The position numbers and the translations under genes are program-made. This document shows positions 6,084 through 14,349 of a stretch of DNA of 15,316 nt, piece by piece. Below the pieces are notes generated by a model that was not told the origin of the DNA, did not search any database, and saw only the letters and a list, made by a program, of their open reading frames with translations. Position 1 is the stretch's first letter, and each line of letters opens with the position of its first letter. Source of the DNA: JBFFMO01 sp037968515 (GTDB lineage: Bacteria > Myxococcota_A > Bradymonadia > Bradymonadales > Bradymonadaceae); contig JBBKVQ010000277.1 of assembly GCA_037968515.1 (NCBI GenBank), forward strand, positions 1-15,316. Reading direction: 5' to 3'.

Positions 6084-6701
6084 GTGTCAACTGAACCTCT
6101 ACCCCGCATCATCGGCCTAACTGGTGGCATAGCCAGCGGAAAGTCCACTGTTTCCAATATGTTCCGCGACCTTGGCGTGTTGGTCATCGATGCTGACGTC
6201 GTCGCACGGGATGTCGTTCGTCCTGGCAGCGAGGCGCTGGTCGATATTCAAAACGAGTTCGGCCCAGAAGTGATTCACGAATCCGGCGAACTCGACCGTG
6301 AAGCCCTGGGTAAAATCATTTTTTCGAACCCAGCCGCTCGTGCAAAACTCAACGGCTTTACACACCCAAGAATCGCGATGGAGATGCTTCGCCACGCCAC
6401 GGAAGCTGGCAAGTCAGGACATACGTTCGTGATCTACGACGCAGCTTTGATCGTCGAAAATGGCCTTCACCACGCACTTGGTGGCCTGATCGTCGTGGCG
6501 GCCTCGCCCGAATCACAGTTGGAACGCATGCTTCGACGAGACGGCCTCGCCGTTGAAGACGCCCAGAAACGCATTGACGCACAGTTGCCGTTGTCGAAAA
6601 AGATCGAAGTTGCTGACTGGGTGATTCATAATGACGGAACACTCGATCAAACAAGCTCACAAGTCGAAGCGGTCTTCCGTGAATTGAGGGAAAACACATG
6701 A
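6084..6701 (+). CDS. coaE: Dephospho-CoA kinase CoaE
   Basis: Catalyses the last step of coenzyme A synthesis, ATP-dependent phosphorylation of the 3'-hydroxyl of dephospho-CoA. The 205-residue protein has the P-loop GLTGGIASGKST (11-22), DADVVARDVVRPG (36-48), HPRI (94-97), the acceptor-site segment YDAALIVENGL (118-128), and the lid and adenine region from RRDGLAVEDAQKRIDAQLPLSKK (141-163) to ADWVIHNDG (167-175). The usual PLLFE motif is relaxed to ALIVE. The start is GTG 6084 with GAGG eight bases upstream. The stop overlaps the SDR start as ATGA, so the two are co-translated. Confidence 0.95.
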   Translation: MSTEPLPRIIGLTGGIASGKSTVSNMFRDLGVLVIDADVVARDVVRPGSEALVDIQNEFGPEVIHESGELDREALGKIIFSNPAARAKLNGFTHPRIAMEMLRHATEAGKSGHTFVIYDAALIVENGLHHALGGLIVVAASPESQLERMLRRDGLAVEDAQKRIDAQLPLSKKIEVADWVIHNDGTLDQTSSQVEAVFRELRENT

Positions 6702-7798
6702 CTCGTCAACGCGACATCTTAATCACTGGGTTCCCGACCTTCGTTTCACGGCGACTCGTTCAAACTATTCTTGAGCGCGAGCCCAAGGCACGAGTGCGCC
6801 TCATAGTGCGCCCTGATTACGTCGATGAGGCAGAGACACGCCTAGACGAAATGGATGCCGACAGGAGCAGAATCCATCTGCTATCTGGCGATGTCGTGGC
6901 CATGGACTTGGGGCTGTCCGGCACCGAATATCTGGAGTTGGTCGAGAACGTCACGGATATCTATCATATTGCCAGCATTTGGTTTCTTGGCGTCGACCGC
7001 CAGATGATTCGCGAGGTCAACGTCGACGGAGCCCGGAACGTGATCGACGCTGCTTCGGAGATGAAGAAGCTACAACGCCTGAACCACTTCTCGACGGCGT
7101 TTGTGGCGGGAGACCGAACTGGCGTGATCATGGAAGACGAGCTGTCCGAGGGCCAGAGTTTTCGAAACGCCTATGAAGAAACCAAATTTGAAGCCGAACT
7201 GCTCATGCGCGACGCCATGAGCCAGCTGCCGATAAGTGTGTTTCGACCGGCGATTATCGTAGGCGATTCGGTGACGGGCGAAATCGACAAGATGGCCGGG
7301 CCCTACTACATCATGAACGCCCTGGTTCTGATGCCGTCGAACATCCCAGTTCTGATGCCGGGCAAAGGGGATAAACCGCTGAACATGGTGCCGATCGACT
7401 TCGTCTGCAACGCGATGCACGCCATCAGCCTGAAACGAGAGGCCGTCGGACAGACGTTTCACCTGTGTGATCCCAACCCACTTTCAGCTCGTAAGGTGTT
7501 TGAAAGTATCGCTCAAAACGTCGGACGCCCAGCGCCTACCGGACGGTTTCCTTACCGGCTGACCAAATTGGTCATGAAGTTTCCCTACCTCGAGAAACTC
7601 ACCCGAAGTCCGCGCCAGTTCATGGACGATTTCAACCATCTGACCATTTACAACTGCATCAACACGATGGCGGCTCTTGATGGCGTCAACGCCTGCCCCA
7701 CCTTCCCGTCGTATGCCGGGAAGCTTGTCGACTACATCAAAGCCCACGACCAGACCTTCGACATCGAGATGCCGTCGGCAGATGAGATTTTGGGGTAG
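6698..7798 (+). CDS. Extended SDR, thioester/fatty acyl reductase-like
   Basis: A 366-residue NAD(P)-binding protein of the extended short-chain dehydrogenase type, closest in pattern to the NAD_binding_4 (male sterility/acyl reductase) group. Visible are a beta1-turn ITGFPTFVSRRLV (9-21), an acidic pair GDVVAMDLGL (64-73), the central IYHIAS (88-93), NVDGARNVIDAA (108-119), HFSTAFVAGD (130-139), the catalytic pair Y159-x3-K163 in NAYEETKFEAE and FRPAIIVGD (182-190). The cofactor turn reads TGFPTFVS where TGxxGxxG is expected, so T14 and S17 replace two glycines. It overlaps coaE by ATGA, with GAGGG seven bases before its ATG. A role in lipid or ester reduction is plausible, but the substrate is unknown. 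Confidence 0.85.
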   Translation: MTRQRDILITGFPTFVSRRLVQTILEREPKARVRLIVRPDYVDEAETRLDEMDADRSRIHLLSGDVVAMDLGLSGTEYLELVENVTDIYHIASIWFLGVDRQMIREVNVDGARNVIDAASEMKKLQRLNHFSTAFVAGDRTGVIMEDELSEGQSFRNAYEETKFEAELLMRDAMSQLPISVFRPAIIVGDSVTGEIDKMAGPYYIMNALVLMPSNIPVLMPGKGDKPLNMVPIDFVCNAMHAISLKREAVGQTFHLCDPNPLSARKVFESIAQNVGRPAPTGRFPYRLTKLVMKFPYLEKLTRSPRQFMDDFNHLTIYNCINTMAALDGVNACPTFPSYAGKLVDYIKAHDQTFDIEMPSADEILG

Positions 7799-7814
7799 GC
7801 CTTCGGCCGGTTTT
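7798..7814 (+). terminator. Weak candidate terminator after the SDR gene
   Basis: GGCC/GGCC around a TTC loop, overlapping the SDR stop codon and followed by GGTTTT. The stem is only 4 bp and the T-run only four bases. The rest of the convergent gap (7815-7961) shows a 5-bp hairpin CGATG/CATCG at 7855-7869 without a T-run, and no convincing terminator for the kinase gene. Confidence 0.22.
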
Positions 7815-7961
7815 CGGGTTTCAGGCAGTCAGGTTTCAGCCACTCAGACTGATTCGATGTGCTGCATCGCGACTGGTACACAGGCACGTCTTTTCTTCTG
7901 AGGCACCGTTGTCGTACTCGAAACCGTTCTTTTCAATCATGAGTGTTGTTTTTTAATCGTA

Positions 7962-10900
7962 CTATCCGAGCGCAGCCCGAAGCCGCTGAATATGAAGTGA
8001 TAGGTCGGCCAAGCCTTCATGCCAGCCGATGTCCTCGGCCACGTCACGCGCCTGCTTGAAGTACTTTTTGGCGCTTTCGAAATCGTTGGCTTCCATCGCA
8101 GCGATGGCGATATTTGTCATGATTCGACTTTGGTTCAGCAGGTCGCCGGTTCCACGCGCAAATCCAAGCGCCGTGGCGAAATACTCACGGGCATTCTGGG
8201 TGTCACGCATCGATAAACACAACGCACCCATGTTGGACAACACGCGAATCATGCCGCGTTGATCTTGGATTTCTTTTGCTCGAGTCAAAGCTTGATTCAA
8301 AAATTGCTGCGCCCGCTGGAAATCATGCTGACGGATGAACAGCGTTCCGAGCTGATTATAAGCGGTCCAGTACAGCTTGCGGTCTTCGGGATCTTGCAGA
8401 TTAATATCCTTGATTTCCGCGACCTTCTTCGAAACTTCCATGATGATCGTGGCTGCATTCGAGAGCTGATTTTGCTTCTCGAAAATCTGCCCCATCGCCA
8501 GTAGCGCCTGAACTTCAAGTTTTGGATTCTCGGTGGTCGTGGCGATGTCTCGAACGGACTCCAACGCCCGAAATGCACCGTCCAAATCCGACGAGTCCAT
8601 ACCGACCCGGCCTTTCTCGAGCAACAACGGCGCGCGATACACCAACGGCACTTGATCCAAGCTCGGCAGTTTTTCGAGCACGGCCAAAGCGTCATCAATG
8701 CGACCCGACTCACGCAACACGATCAACAGACGCGCCAGCACAGCGGCGTAAGTCTCGTTAACGACCGTGAACCCGTTTTCATCCAGAAGCGCGCGTGCGG
8801 CCAGATATTGACTCGTGGCGCTCGGGTAATCGTAGAGGTCCAGCAGGATGTCACCGGCTCTCATCATATAATGAGCCGAGCCCTCCCAGCCTTCGACAGC
8901 CCGGTAGTGAAAAGCGAGCATCATCGGCCACTCGACCGGGTCGACGGCAGCTACCTGAGCGGCTTGCTCAAGGAACTCAATCACGCGGGAGTGGAACTGA
9001 TATCTCGACTCCTTCGGCAGGCGACCGTAAACGACCTGACGAAGCGTACGCGGCGAAAAAGCCAAGGTGATTCGGCCAAACGAATCCGAGGTAGCTTCCA
9101 TCATGCGGCGGCGAACCAGTTCTCCGACGGCCAACTTGGGCCCCAGATGTGCCGGCGCGATTTGGTAAAGCAGCTCTTCCCGGAAACTTTCGCCAAGGAC
9201 CGAAGCGATCGAAAACACGTCGCGAAAGGCGTCTCCCAATTCATCGACTCGGGCCGACAACATTTCTTCGAGGCTGTGCGGAATCAGGCGTTCTAGCGAA
9301 GCCGCGGTCAACATCTGGGTCTGGTCGTCGCGGCCAAGGCTGCGCAGCATTTCCACCAGGAATGTTGGGTTGCCATTTGAGCGCGAAAACAGATGCTGAG
9401 TCACTTCGGGAGACGGCATATATCCGAGCGTAAGCTGCATGCATTGCCGCGCTTCGCTCTCGGAAAATCCACCGATTGGCAAGATTTCGAGGTTGCCGGG
9501 CAATCCATGATCTTGCCCCATCGATCGATGGGTCATCACAGCCGCCACCAGGACCTTTGCCTTCTGAACACTGGCAATAATATTGTCCAAAATATCAAGT
9601 TCCAACGCGTCCGTTGGATTGATCTCGTCGACCACCAAAAGGACGGGCCCCTGCTTCATCGCGAATCGTATCATTCGCTGCAGCAGCGCCGCGGTGAAAT
9701 ACCCGAAACTCTTCGCGTCTTGCCAAGGAAGCTGACCAACCATGCGGGCATCCGGGTGAGCGCTCATATAAAGCGCGACCACCGCGTCGATTCCCTGCTC
9801 TAGACCAATTGTTTCACACGCCTTGCGAATCAATGTCGCTGGATCTTTGTAAGTCATCGCGATGGAACGAATCCAAGACCGCAATACCGCGAGCCCCTGC
9901 GTGCCACCAAGGTCCTGCGTGCGAACCTGAAATACCTGCCAACCGTCCGAATTCAAATCGGCCACAAAGTGTCGAAGAAGAGTCGACTTTCCGCAGCCCA
10001 CATCGCCCAAAATCGCAAGACCGCCGCCCTCCCCTTTTTTGGCGTCGGCAGCGCGGCGCATCAGTTCGGCAAAATATCCTGGGCGTGGAACGTAAATCTC
10101 TGCGGCATCCACTTCAGTGCCGGCTTTGCTCGAATCACGCTTAACGTGAAGCACTTTGGCAACCAGCTCGCCACCGACGTTACGACGGCCTTCGAACTCG
10201 ACTTGCTCGCGCGTGACGTCGGCGAGCCCCTCGTCGGCGTAAACTTCCGCGTGCTGAGCGCCGCGGGCGATTTCGACCGTGCGATCGATCGTCTCACCGA
10301 ATGCGTTTCCGCCTTTCTTGCTGGAAAGATAGACCTCGCCGTATCCAACCGCGATGCCGATATGGTCAGCGCCTTGCTCAAGCTTCAGGAATTCTGTTTG
10401 CAGGGCCAGAGCACACTCAATCGCTCGAACGTTATCGCCCATGCGAGATTTAGTCGCCCCAAACATGATGGTGTATGTGCCACCCAAAAAGCTGTCGATT
10501 TCGCCTTCAAAATGCTCGACCGCGGCGCGAATGATCGCTACTTCCGAAGCGCTTCTACGAGCCAACTCTTCGGGGTCGATCCCCTTGCCGCGACGTGCCC
10601 GCTGCTGAACCGCCAAAACCGCGACTTTTCGTCGCTCACCCAGCAGGGTGTCCTGCAATTCCTGAATACTAAAGGTCTGGTCAAGGACCGAAGTTCCTGC
10701 GGCAACACCCGTAGCGAGGCGCTGGGAGTCGCCCATGCCAAACCCGCCAGACCGAGTGTAAATCGAACTCAGCCCGGTTCGGCTTGTGTCGCTGCTTCCG
10801 CCCTTGGACGGCACGAGGTTGCCCGAAGCGTCCCGCGCCAACGCGCTACCGAATCCACCGCTCACTCCGGAATGGACATCCGAGTTATCGTTCGACGGCG

Positions 10901-11927
10901 GAATGGTTCGATCGGAGTCGACGCCTCCCGCTTCGAGATGAGCAACAATCCGCTTGAGCTCGTCTCGCATTTCCCTAGCAGACTGAAAACGCGACTCCAC
11001 GTTGCGATCCATCGCCTTCATAATCACATCTTCGATCACCGTGGGAATTCGATAATTCGAATCGGGATCAAGGATTTCACTTGGACGTTTGATGGGCATT
11101 TGCATCACACGACCGATGATGCTGACGGCGTCCCGGTCGTGGAAAATACGTTTCCGCGTAAGCATCTCGTACATGATCACGCCCAACGACCAAATATCAG
11201 CACGACCATCGAGGTCGCGACGCATGATTTGTTCGGGGCTCATGTAGTCGAACGTGCCGACGATGTTGCCGGCCTGGGTATACGGCCCAACTTCCATCGC
11301 GGGGCCCTTGACCTTGGCGATGCCAAAATCCAAAACTTTCACAAAGTCAGGGTCGCCAGCGATTTCCTCGAGCATGATATTTGCGGGCTTTAAGTCGCAA
11401 TGGACGATTCCGGTCTGATGCGCCTGCTCAAGCGCGCTCAATATCTGCATGCAGATATTGCACAGCCGCACCGGATCGAGCGGATAGTCTTTCTTAATGA
11501 CCCGTTTGAGCGTCCGACCAGGAAGGTACTCCATCACTAGATAGAGCGTGCCATCTGCTTCCTTACCGAAATCCAAAATTCCGATAATATTGGGGTGGCG
11601 CAGCATGTTAATCGCCTGCACCTCCCGCATAAAATAGTGTTCACCTTCCGGGTTATTCTCGGTCGGTTTAAGGACCTTGACCGCAACTTCGCGCTGCAAC
11701 GGGGATTGCAAAGCCTTATAGACATTGCCCATTCCGCCTTCGCCCACCTTCTTGACCAAGCGATAAGTCCCCTTGAGGGTCACGCCGATCATCGGGTCTT
11801 CCTCTTGAACTTTCGCGCGCTTCTGCGACGTGTTTGGAGCCCCAGATGCGCCAGAATGGGAAATACTTCCACCCGCATCGTCGATGGGTTCAATCTCAAG
11901 TTCAGGAAGGTTTTTATCGTTATTCAT
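7962..11927 (-). CDS. Ser/Thr kinase + cyclase-like + AAA ATPase + TPR protein
   Basis: A 1321-residue cytoplasmic signalling protein with four modules. (1) Kinase, about 54-330: G-loop GEGGMG (62-67), K84 in VAVK, E102, catalytic HCDLKPANI (176-184), DFG (200-202), SPE in place of APE (230-232) and D244; active-site residues are intact and HCD, rather than HRD, is common in bacterial kinases. (2) Low-complexity Gly/Ser linker 335-425, then a class III cyclase-like domain (433-595) that lacks both metal aspartates. (3) AAA/STAND-type ATPase with Walker A GDVGCGKST (641-649) and Walker B LLVVDE (763-768). (4) Helical and TPR repeats to the C-terminus, clearest at 1185-1300. No TM segment is seen. 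This order resembles PknK/COG3899-type regulators. It lies 18 nt after the lipoprotein gene, so the two are probably co-transcribed. Confidence 0.95.
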   Translation of the reverse strand: MNNDKNLPELEIEPIDDAGGSISHSGASGAPNTSQKRAKVQEEDPMIGVTLKGTYRLVKKVGEGGMGNVYKALQSPLQREVAVKVLKPTENNPEGEHYFMREVQAINMLRHPNIIGILDFGKEADGTLYLVMEYLPGRTLKRVIKKDYPLDPVRLCNICMQILSALEQAHQTGIVHCDLKPANIMLEEIAGDPDFVKVLDFGIAKVKGPAMEVGPYTQAGNIVGTFDYMSPEQIMRRDLDGRADIWSLGVIMYEMLTRKRIFHDRDAVSIIGRVMQMPIKRPSEILDPDSNYRIPTVIEDVIMKAMDRNVESRFQSAREMRDELKRIVAHLEAGGVDSDRTIPPSNDNSDVHSGVSGGFGSALARDASGNLVPSKGGSSDTSRTGLSSIYTRSGGFGMGDSQRLATGVAAGTSVLDQTFSIQELQDTLLGERRKVAVLAVQQRARRGKGIDPEELARRSASEVAIIRAAVEHFEGEIDSFLGGTYTIMFGATKSRMGDNVRAIECALALQTEFLKLEQGADHIGIAVGYGEVYLSSKKGGNAFGETIDRTVEIARGAQHAEVYADEGLADVTREQVEFEGRRNVGGELVAKVLHVKRDSSKAGTEVDAAEIYVPRPGYFAELMRRAADAKKGEGGGLAILGDVGCGKSTLLRHFVADLNSDGWQVFQVRTQDLGGTQGLAVLRSWIRSIAMTYKDPATLIRKACETIGLEQGIDAVVALYMSAHPDARMVGQLPWQDAKSFGYFTAALLQRMIRFAMKQGPVLLVVDEINPTDALELDILDNIIASVQKAKVLVAAVMTHRSMGQDHGLPGNLEILPIGGFSESEARQCMQLTLGYMPSPEVTQHLFSRSNGNPTFLVEMLRSLGRDDQTQMLTAASLERLIPHSLEEMLSARVDELGDAFRDVFSIASVLGESFREELLYQIAPAHLGPKLAVGELVRRRMMEATSDSFGRITLAFSPRTLRQVVYGRLPKESRYQFHSRVIEFLEQAAQVAAVDPVEWPMMLAFHYRAVEGWEGSAHYMMRAGDILLDLYDYPSATSQYLAARALLDENGFTVVNETYAAVLARLLIVLRESGRIDDALAVLEKLPSLDQVPLVYRAPLLLEKGRVGMDSSDLDGAFRALESVRDIATTTENPKLEVQALLAMGQIFEKQNQLSNAATIIMEVSKKVAEIKDINLQDPEDRKLYWTAYNQLGTLFIRQHDFQRAQQFLNQALTRAKEIQDQRGMIRVLSNMGALCLSMRDTQNAREYFATALGFARGTGDLLNQSRIMTNIAIAAMEANDFESAKKYFKQARDVAEDIGWHEGLADLSLHIQRLRAALG

Positions 11928-11945
11928 CGCGGTCTCATCTGGACT

Positions 11946-12590
11946 TCAGTTGTCGAAGCCCATCAGCTCAGCAAGGATCGCTTCTCGTTTTCGGCGTTCT
12001 TCACTAAGCAGGTCGTCGATCGTCTGATCTAATGCGCTTTCATTGGAATCGACCCATTTCATCGCCGCCTTCAGAGGACCGAAGGATTCGACAAAAAGGA
12101 TGTCCCACTTTTCCCCTGCATCGTCGTACTGAAGCAAAATCTTTTGCTTCCCGCGAGTCATGATTTCCGCGGTTTTTTCGTCTTCAGAGACTTTGATTTC
12201 CTCGACGGTCAGACCCACCTGATATTTCTCGTCCTTCGGGAGGTTCGCTGGGGTCACAATCTTGTCGAACAGTTGTCTGCCGCTGGTCAGTTCATCGGTG
12301 AGGATGGAACCGGCCTGTTTGCGGGCGAGTTTATGGTCTGTCGGTGGCAGGTAACGACCAATTTTGGTGTCCATGCTCTGCAGCCGCTCCAACTGTGCGT
12401 CGAAGTACTCTTGAGACGAGGGCGCCATATGAGCCCACATCGTGTCGCGATCTCCGTTAAGCATCGCCGTCTTGAACAGGTTAAACGCGCCCTCAGGATC
12501 GGAGGGATCGAGCTTATCGCCGCATCCGGTTAGGAATGACGACAAACATATCGCAGCCACAAGAACGAAGACTTGGGTGATTCGCACCAT
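11946..12590 (-). CDS. Lipoprotein upstream of the kinase
   Basis: From ATG 12590 the protein has 214 residues. It has a type II signal peptide: MVRITQVFVLVAAICLSSF followed by the lipobox LTGC, with C23 the likely lipidated residue and no Asp at +2, which in enterobacteria favours the outer membrane. The next ~40 residues (DPEGAFNLFKTAMLNGDRDTMW...) resemble the start of NTF2-like/DUF4878 lipoproteins, but I am not certain of the fold. The C-terminus is charged and helical (SEERRKREAILAELMG). A GTG at 12602 is an alternative start; GAG five bases before ATG 12590 and the predicted promoter favour the ATG. Its pairing with the kinase suggests an envelope sensor or substrate, which is inference only. 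Confidence 0.88.
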   Translation of the reverse strand: MVRITQVFVLVAAICLSSFLTGCGDKLDPSDPEGAFNLFKTAMLNGDRDTMWAHMAPSSQEYFDAQLERLQSMDTKIGRYLPPTDHKLARKQAGSILTDELTSGRQLFDKIVTPANLPKDEKYQVGLTVEEIKVSEDEKTAEIMTRGKQKILLQYDDAGEKWDILFVESFGPLKAAMKWVDSNESALDQTIDDLLSEERRKREAILAELMGFDN

Positions 12591-12620
12591 GACACTCAAC
12601 ACGTAAGGGGGAAAACCGTT

Positions 12621-12648
12621 AGGCTACGAGTCTAGACTGGATCGTCAA
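12621..12648 (-). promoter_or_regulatory. Candidate promoter for the lipoprotein-kinase operon
   Basis: On the minus strand TTGACG (12648-12643, 5 of 6 to the -35 consensus), a 16-nt spacer and TAGCCT (12626-12621, 3 of 6 to the -10). Transcription would begin near 12614, leaving a leader of about 24 nt to ATG 12590. It lies in the gap between the MepA-like stop and the lipoprotein start, a sensible place for a separate promoter. Confidence 0.45.
12629..12638. promoter_or_regulatory. Perfect 10-bp palindrome in the promoter spacer
   Basis: AGTCTAGACT is its own reverse complement and lies between the proposed -35 and -10. Such a position suits an operator for a dimeric regulator. A 10-bp palindrome can also arise by chance in this length of DNA, so the call is tentative. 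Confidence 0.35.
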
Positions 12649-12667
12649 CGGGTGTAAAGCACCTGTC

Positions 12668-14347
12668 TCATCGCGCCGAAATAGAGGCCTTGGGCTTCAA
12701 CGTCGACATTTCGGCCGGAATAGGTGGCATTCGATACTTGCGAACGCGTCTCTCAAACCAGCGACGCCAATAAAAACTCGCGTCAGCGCGCGACCAATTC
12801 AGACTCGGTACCTCCTTGCTGGCAATCTGCATGAGTGCGCGCTGAGCATTAAAACTCACCCAATCTGGCCCGTCGATGGCACGGCAAAGCTCCCAAACGT
12901 ATTTTGGAGACACCGAATCCACGAGGTACCCAGCATCGCGAAAACCCGCAACCAACCAAGCAGTACGACGCTTTTTGCCCTCTTTACGATACCATTTCTC
13001 CCAAGCCTCTTGAGTGGCGTCGAAGGGATTATTAGTCAACTTTCGCAGCGCTACGACGACCCGTTCCTTAAGTTCCACGGGCGCGTCCGCCAATGTATCG
13101 ATCAGTGCTTTCACGCCTCTCGAATCTTCGAGGTTGGCCAATGCATCTGCGGCGAGCGCTCGCTCGTCGATGACGAGGCCAGACTCCAAGCCGTGCTCTG
13201 CGGGGGTTTCCAGCAACGAAGCGAGCGCTTGGACCACCACTGAGCCGCTGCCATCAGAAAGTGCGGAGATAATCTCCAGGCGCACCGGAATCAGTGTTTC
13301 GACCGCGAGCCGCGTCGCAAGCGCCTTTTCACCGTGGCCGAGTACGCCCAGCGTGCGCGCGGCGGCAGTTCGAACTTCAGGTGACTCATCATCCAAGAGT
13401 TCGCCAATCTGACGCACGTAGGACCGGCCTTCCAAGAGACCCAAGCGGCGAACTCCCGCTTCACGAATCGAAGCATCCGGGTCGCTCAAATGACCTGCTG
13501 CCCAAGTCTGAGCCCTAGCACGCAGCGACGAATCTGGCCGAAATCGACTGGTCGAGCGCCCTTGGTCGTCGCAGCCACCCCACACATCGTCGTCGCTGCA
13601 AAACACGCGCAGATGAAAGTGGTCGTTATGCGGGAGACTCCCGGATGGCTGTTGAAGGACCTCGTCAGCCGCAGCCACTTTCTCGGGGCTGACGCCTGTA
13701 TCTTTTGCGTGCGCCAATAAAAGCCGCTTCAACCCGTTCGAGATAAATATATACTGCAGACGGTCGCGGTCATGAGACAGAAACGCCTGAACCAAGGCCC
13801 AGTTTCGCTCGACGTCAAAGAAGTACGGTTGAGCCACCTCTTCCACAACTGCCACGCCATTTTCATCGAGCTCGACGAGGTCCGGGGGCACGTAAGGCGC
13901 GCCGCTGGCGTCTTTCATGAAAAACGCGACGTCGCAGTCTCGACCTGAGTTATGTGACACCGAGTAAGGAATATCGCCGCCCTGAGGCGCACTAAAATTG
14001 CCGAGATACACCACGGAGTTCGGGTAAGTTTTTGCCACCTCGCCAGCAGCAAGTGTGACCAATTCCGCGAGTTCGTCGGTGGTGTAGACGAGGCCCCGTC
14101 GAAATTGAATAGGTAAAAAGGAAGTGAAGGGAGCGGGATCACCAAGCCGACGCGCGTCAACGAGGAAGCCGTCGCTTACATTACCCACCGAAACCGAACC
14201 CATAGCTGGGTCACCGGGTAAGCTGGGAAACCTTGAGGAATTCTCGACCACGTCGGCCATGATCCAGGTGGCAAAGTCGTCGGATTCTTGCGCCGAGGCA
14301 ACGCTGGAACTGAACACAAAAAGCGCTGCGATCGTTGCTCGCAGCAA
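12668..14347 (-). CDS. MepA-like murein endopeptidase with HEAT-type repeats
   Basis: A secreted, probably periplasmic protein (559 residues from TTG 14347). The N-terminal half is a LAS-type zinc peptidase of the penicillin-insensitive murein endopeptidase family, which cuts D-Ala-DAP cross-links. It has GSVSVGNVSDGFLVDARRL, the ligand motif SHNSGRDCDVAF (H-x2-G-x3-D) and DHFHLR (H-x-H), with cysteines after it (FCSDDDVWGGC). The C-terminal half carries HEAT-like helical repeats: SDPDASIREAGVRRLGLL, DDESPEVRTAAARTLGVLG and later units. It ends in two W-x2-W segments (EAWEKWYRKEG and SFYWRRWFERR). The signal peptide is LLRATIAALFVFSSSVASA then QE. The frame continues to ATG 14431, but that overlaps the RidA gene by 82 nt and adds a very basic 28 residues. 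Confidence 0.87.
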   Translation of the reverse strand: MLRATIAALFVFSSSVASAQESDDFATWIMADVVENSSRFPSLPGDPAMGSVSVGNVSDGFLVDARRLGDPAPFTSFLPIQFRRGLVYTTDELAELVTLAAGEVAKTYPNSVVYLGNFSAPQGGDIPYSVSHNSGRDCDVAFFMKDASGAPYVPPDLVELDENGVAVVEEVAQPYFFDVERNWALVQAFLSHDRDRLQYIFISNGLKRLLLAHAKDTGVSPEKVAAADEVLQQPSGSLPHNDHFHLRVFCSDDDVWGGCDDQGRSTSRFRPDSSLRARAQTWAAGHLSDPDASIREAGVRRLGLLEGRSYVRQIGELLDDESPEVRTAAARTLGVLGHGEKALATRLAVETLIPVRLEIISALSDGSGSVVVQALASLLETPAEHGLESGLVIDERALAADALANLEDSRGVKALIDTLADAPVELKERVVVALRKLTNNPFDATQEAWEKWYRKEGKKRRTAWLVAGFRDAGYLVDSVSPKYVWELCRAIDGPDWVSFNAQRALMQIASKEVPSLNWSRADASFYWRRWFERRVRKYRMPPIPAEMSTLKPKASISAR

Positions 14348-14349
14348 GG

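Noticed and set aside
8652..9803. Two further plus-strand frames opposite the kinase gene (8652-9296 and 9393-9803)
   Set aside because: Same reason: antisense shadows with no motif or start signal.
9969..11393. A 474-codon open frame on the plus strand, opposite the kinase gene
   Set aside because: It is wholly antisense to a kinase/ATPase gene whose motifs are unmistakable; no recognisable domain, ribosome site or promoter supports it, and long antisense frames arise from codon bias.
12651..12663. Hairpin GGTG/CACC as terminator after the MepA-like gene
   Set aside because: The stem is only 4 bp and no T-run follows on the minus strand.
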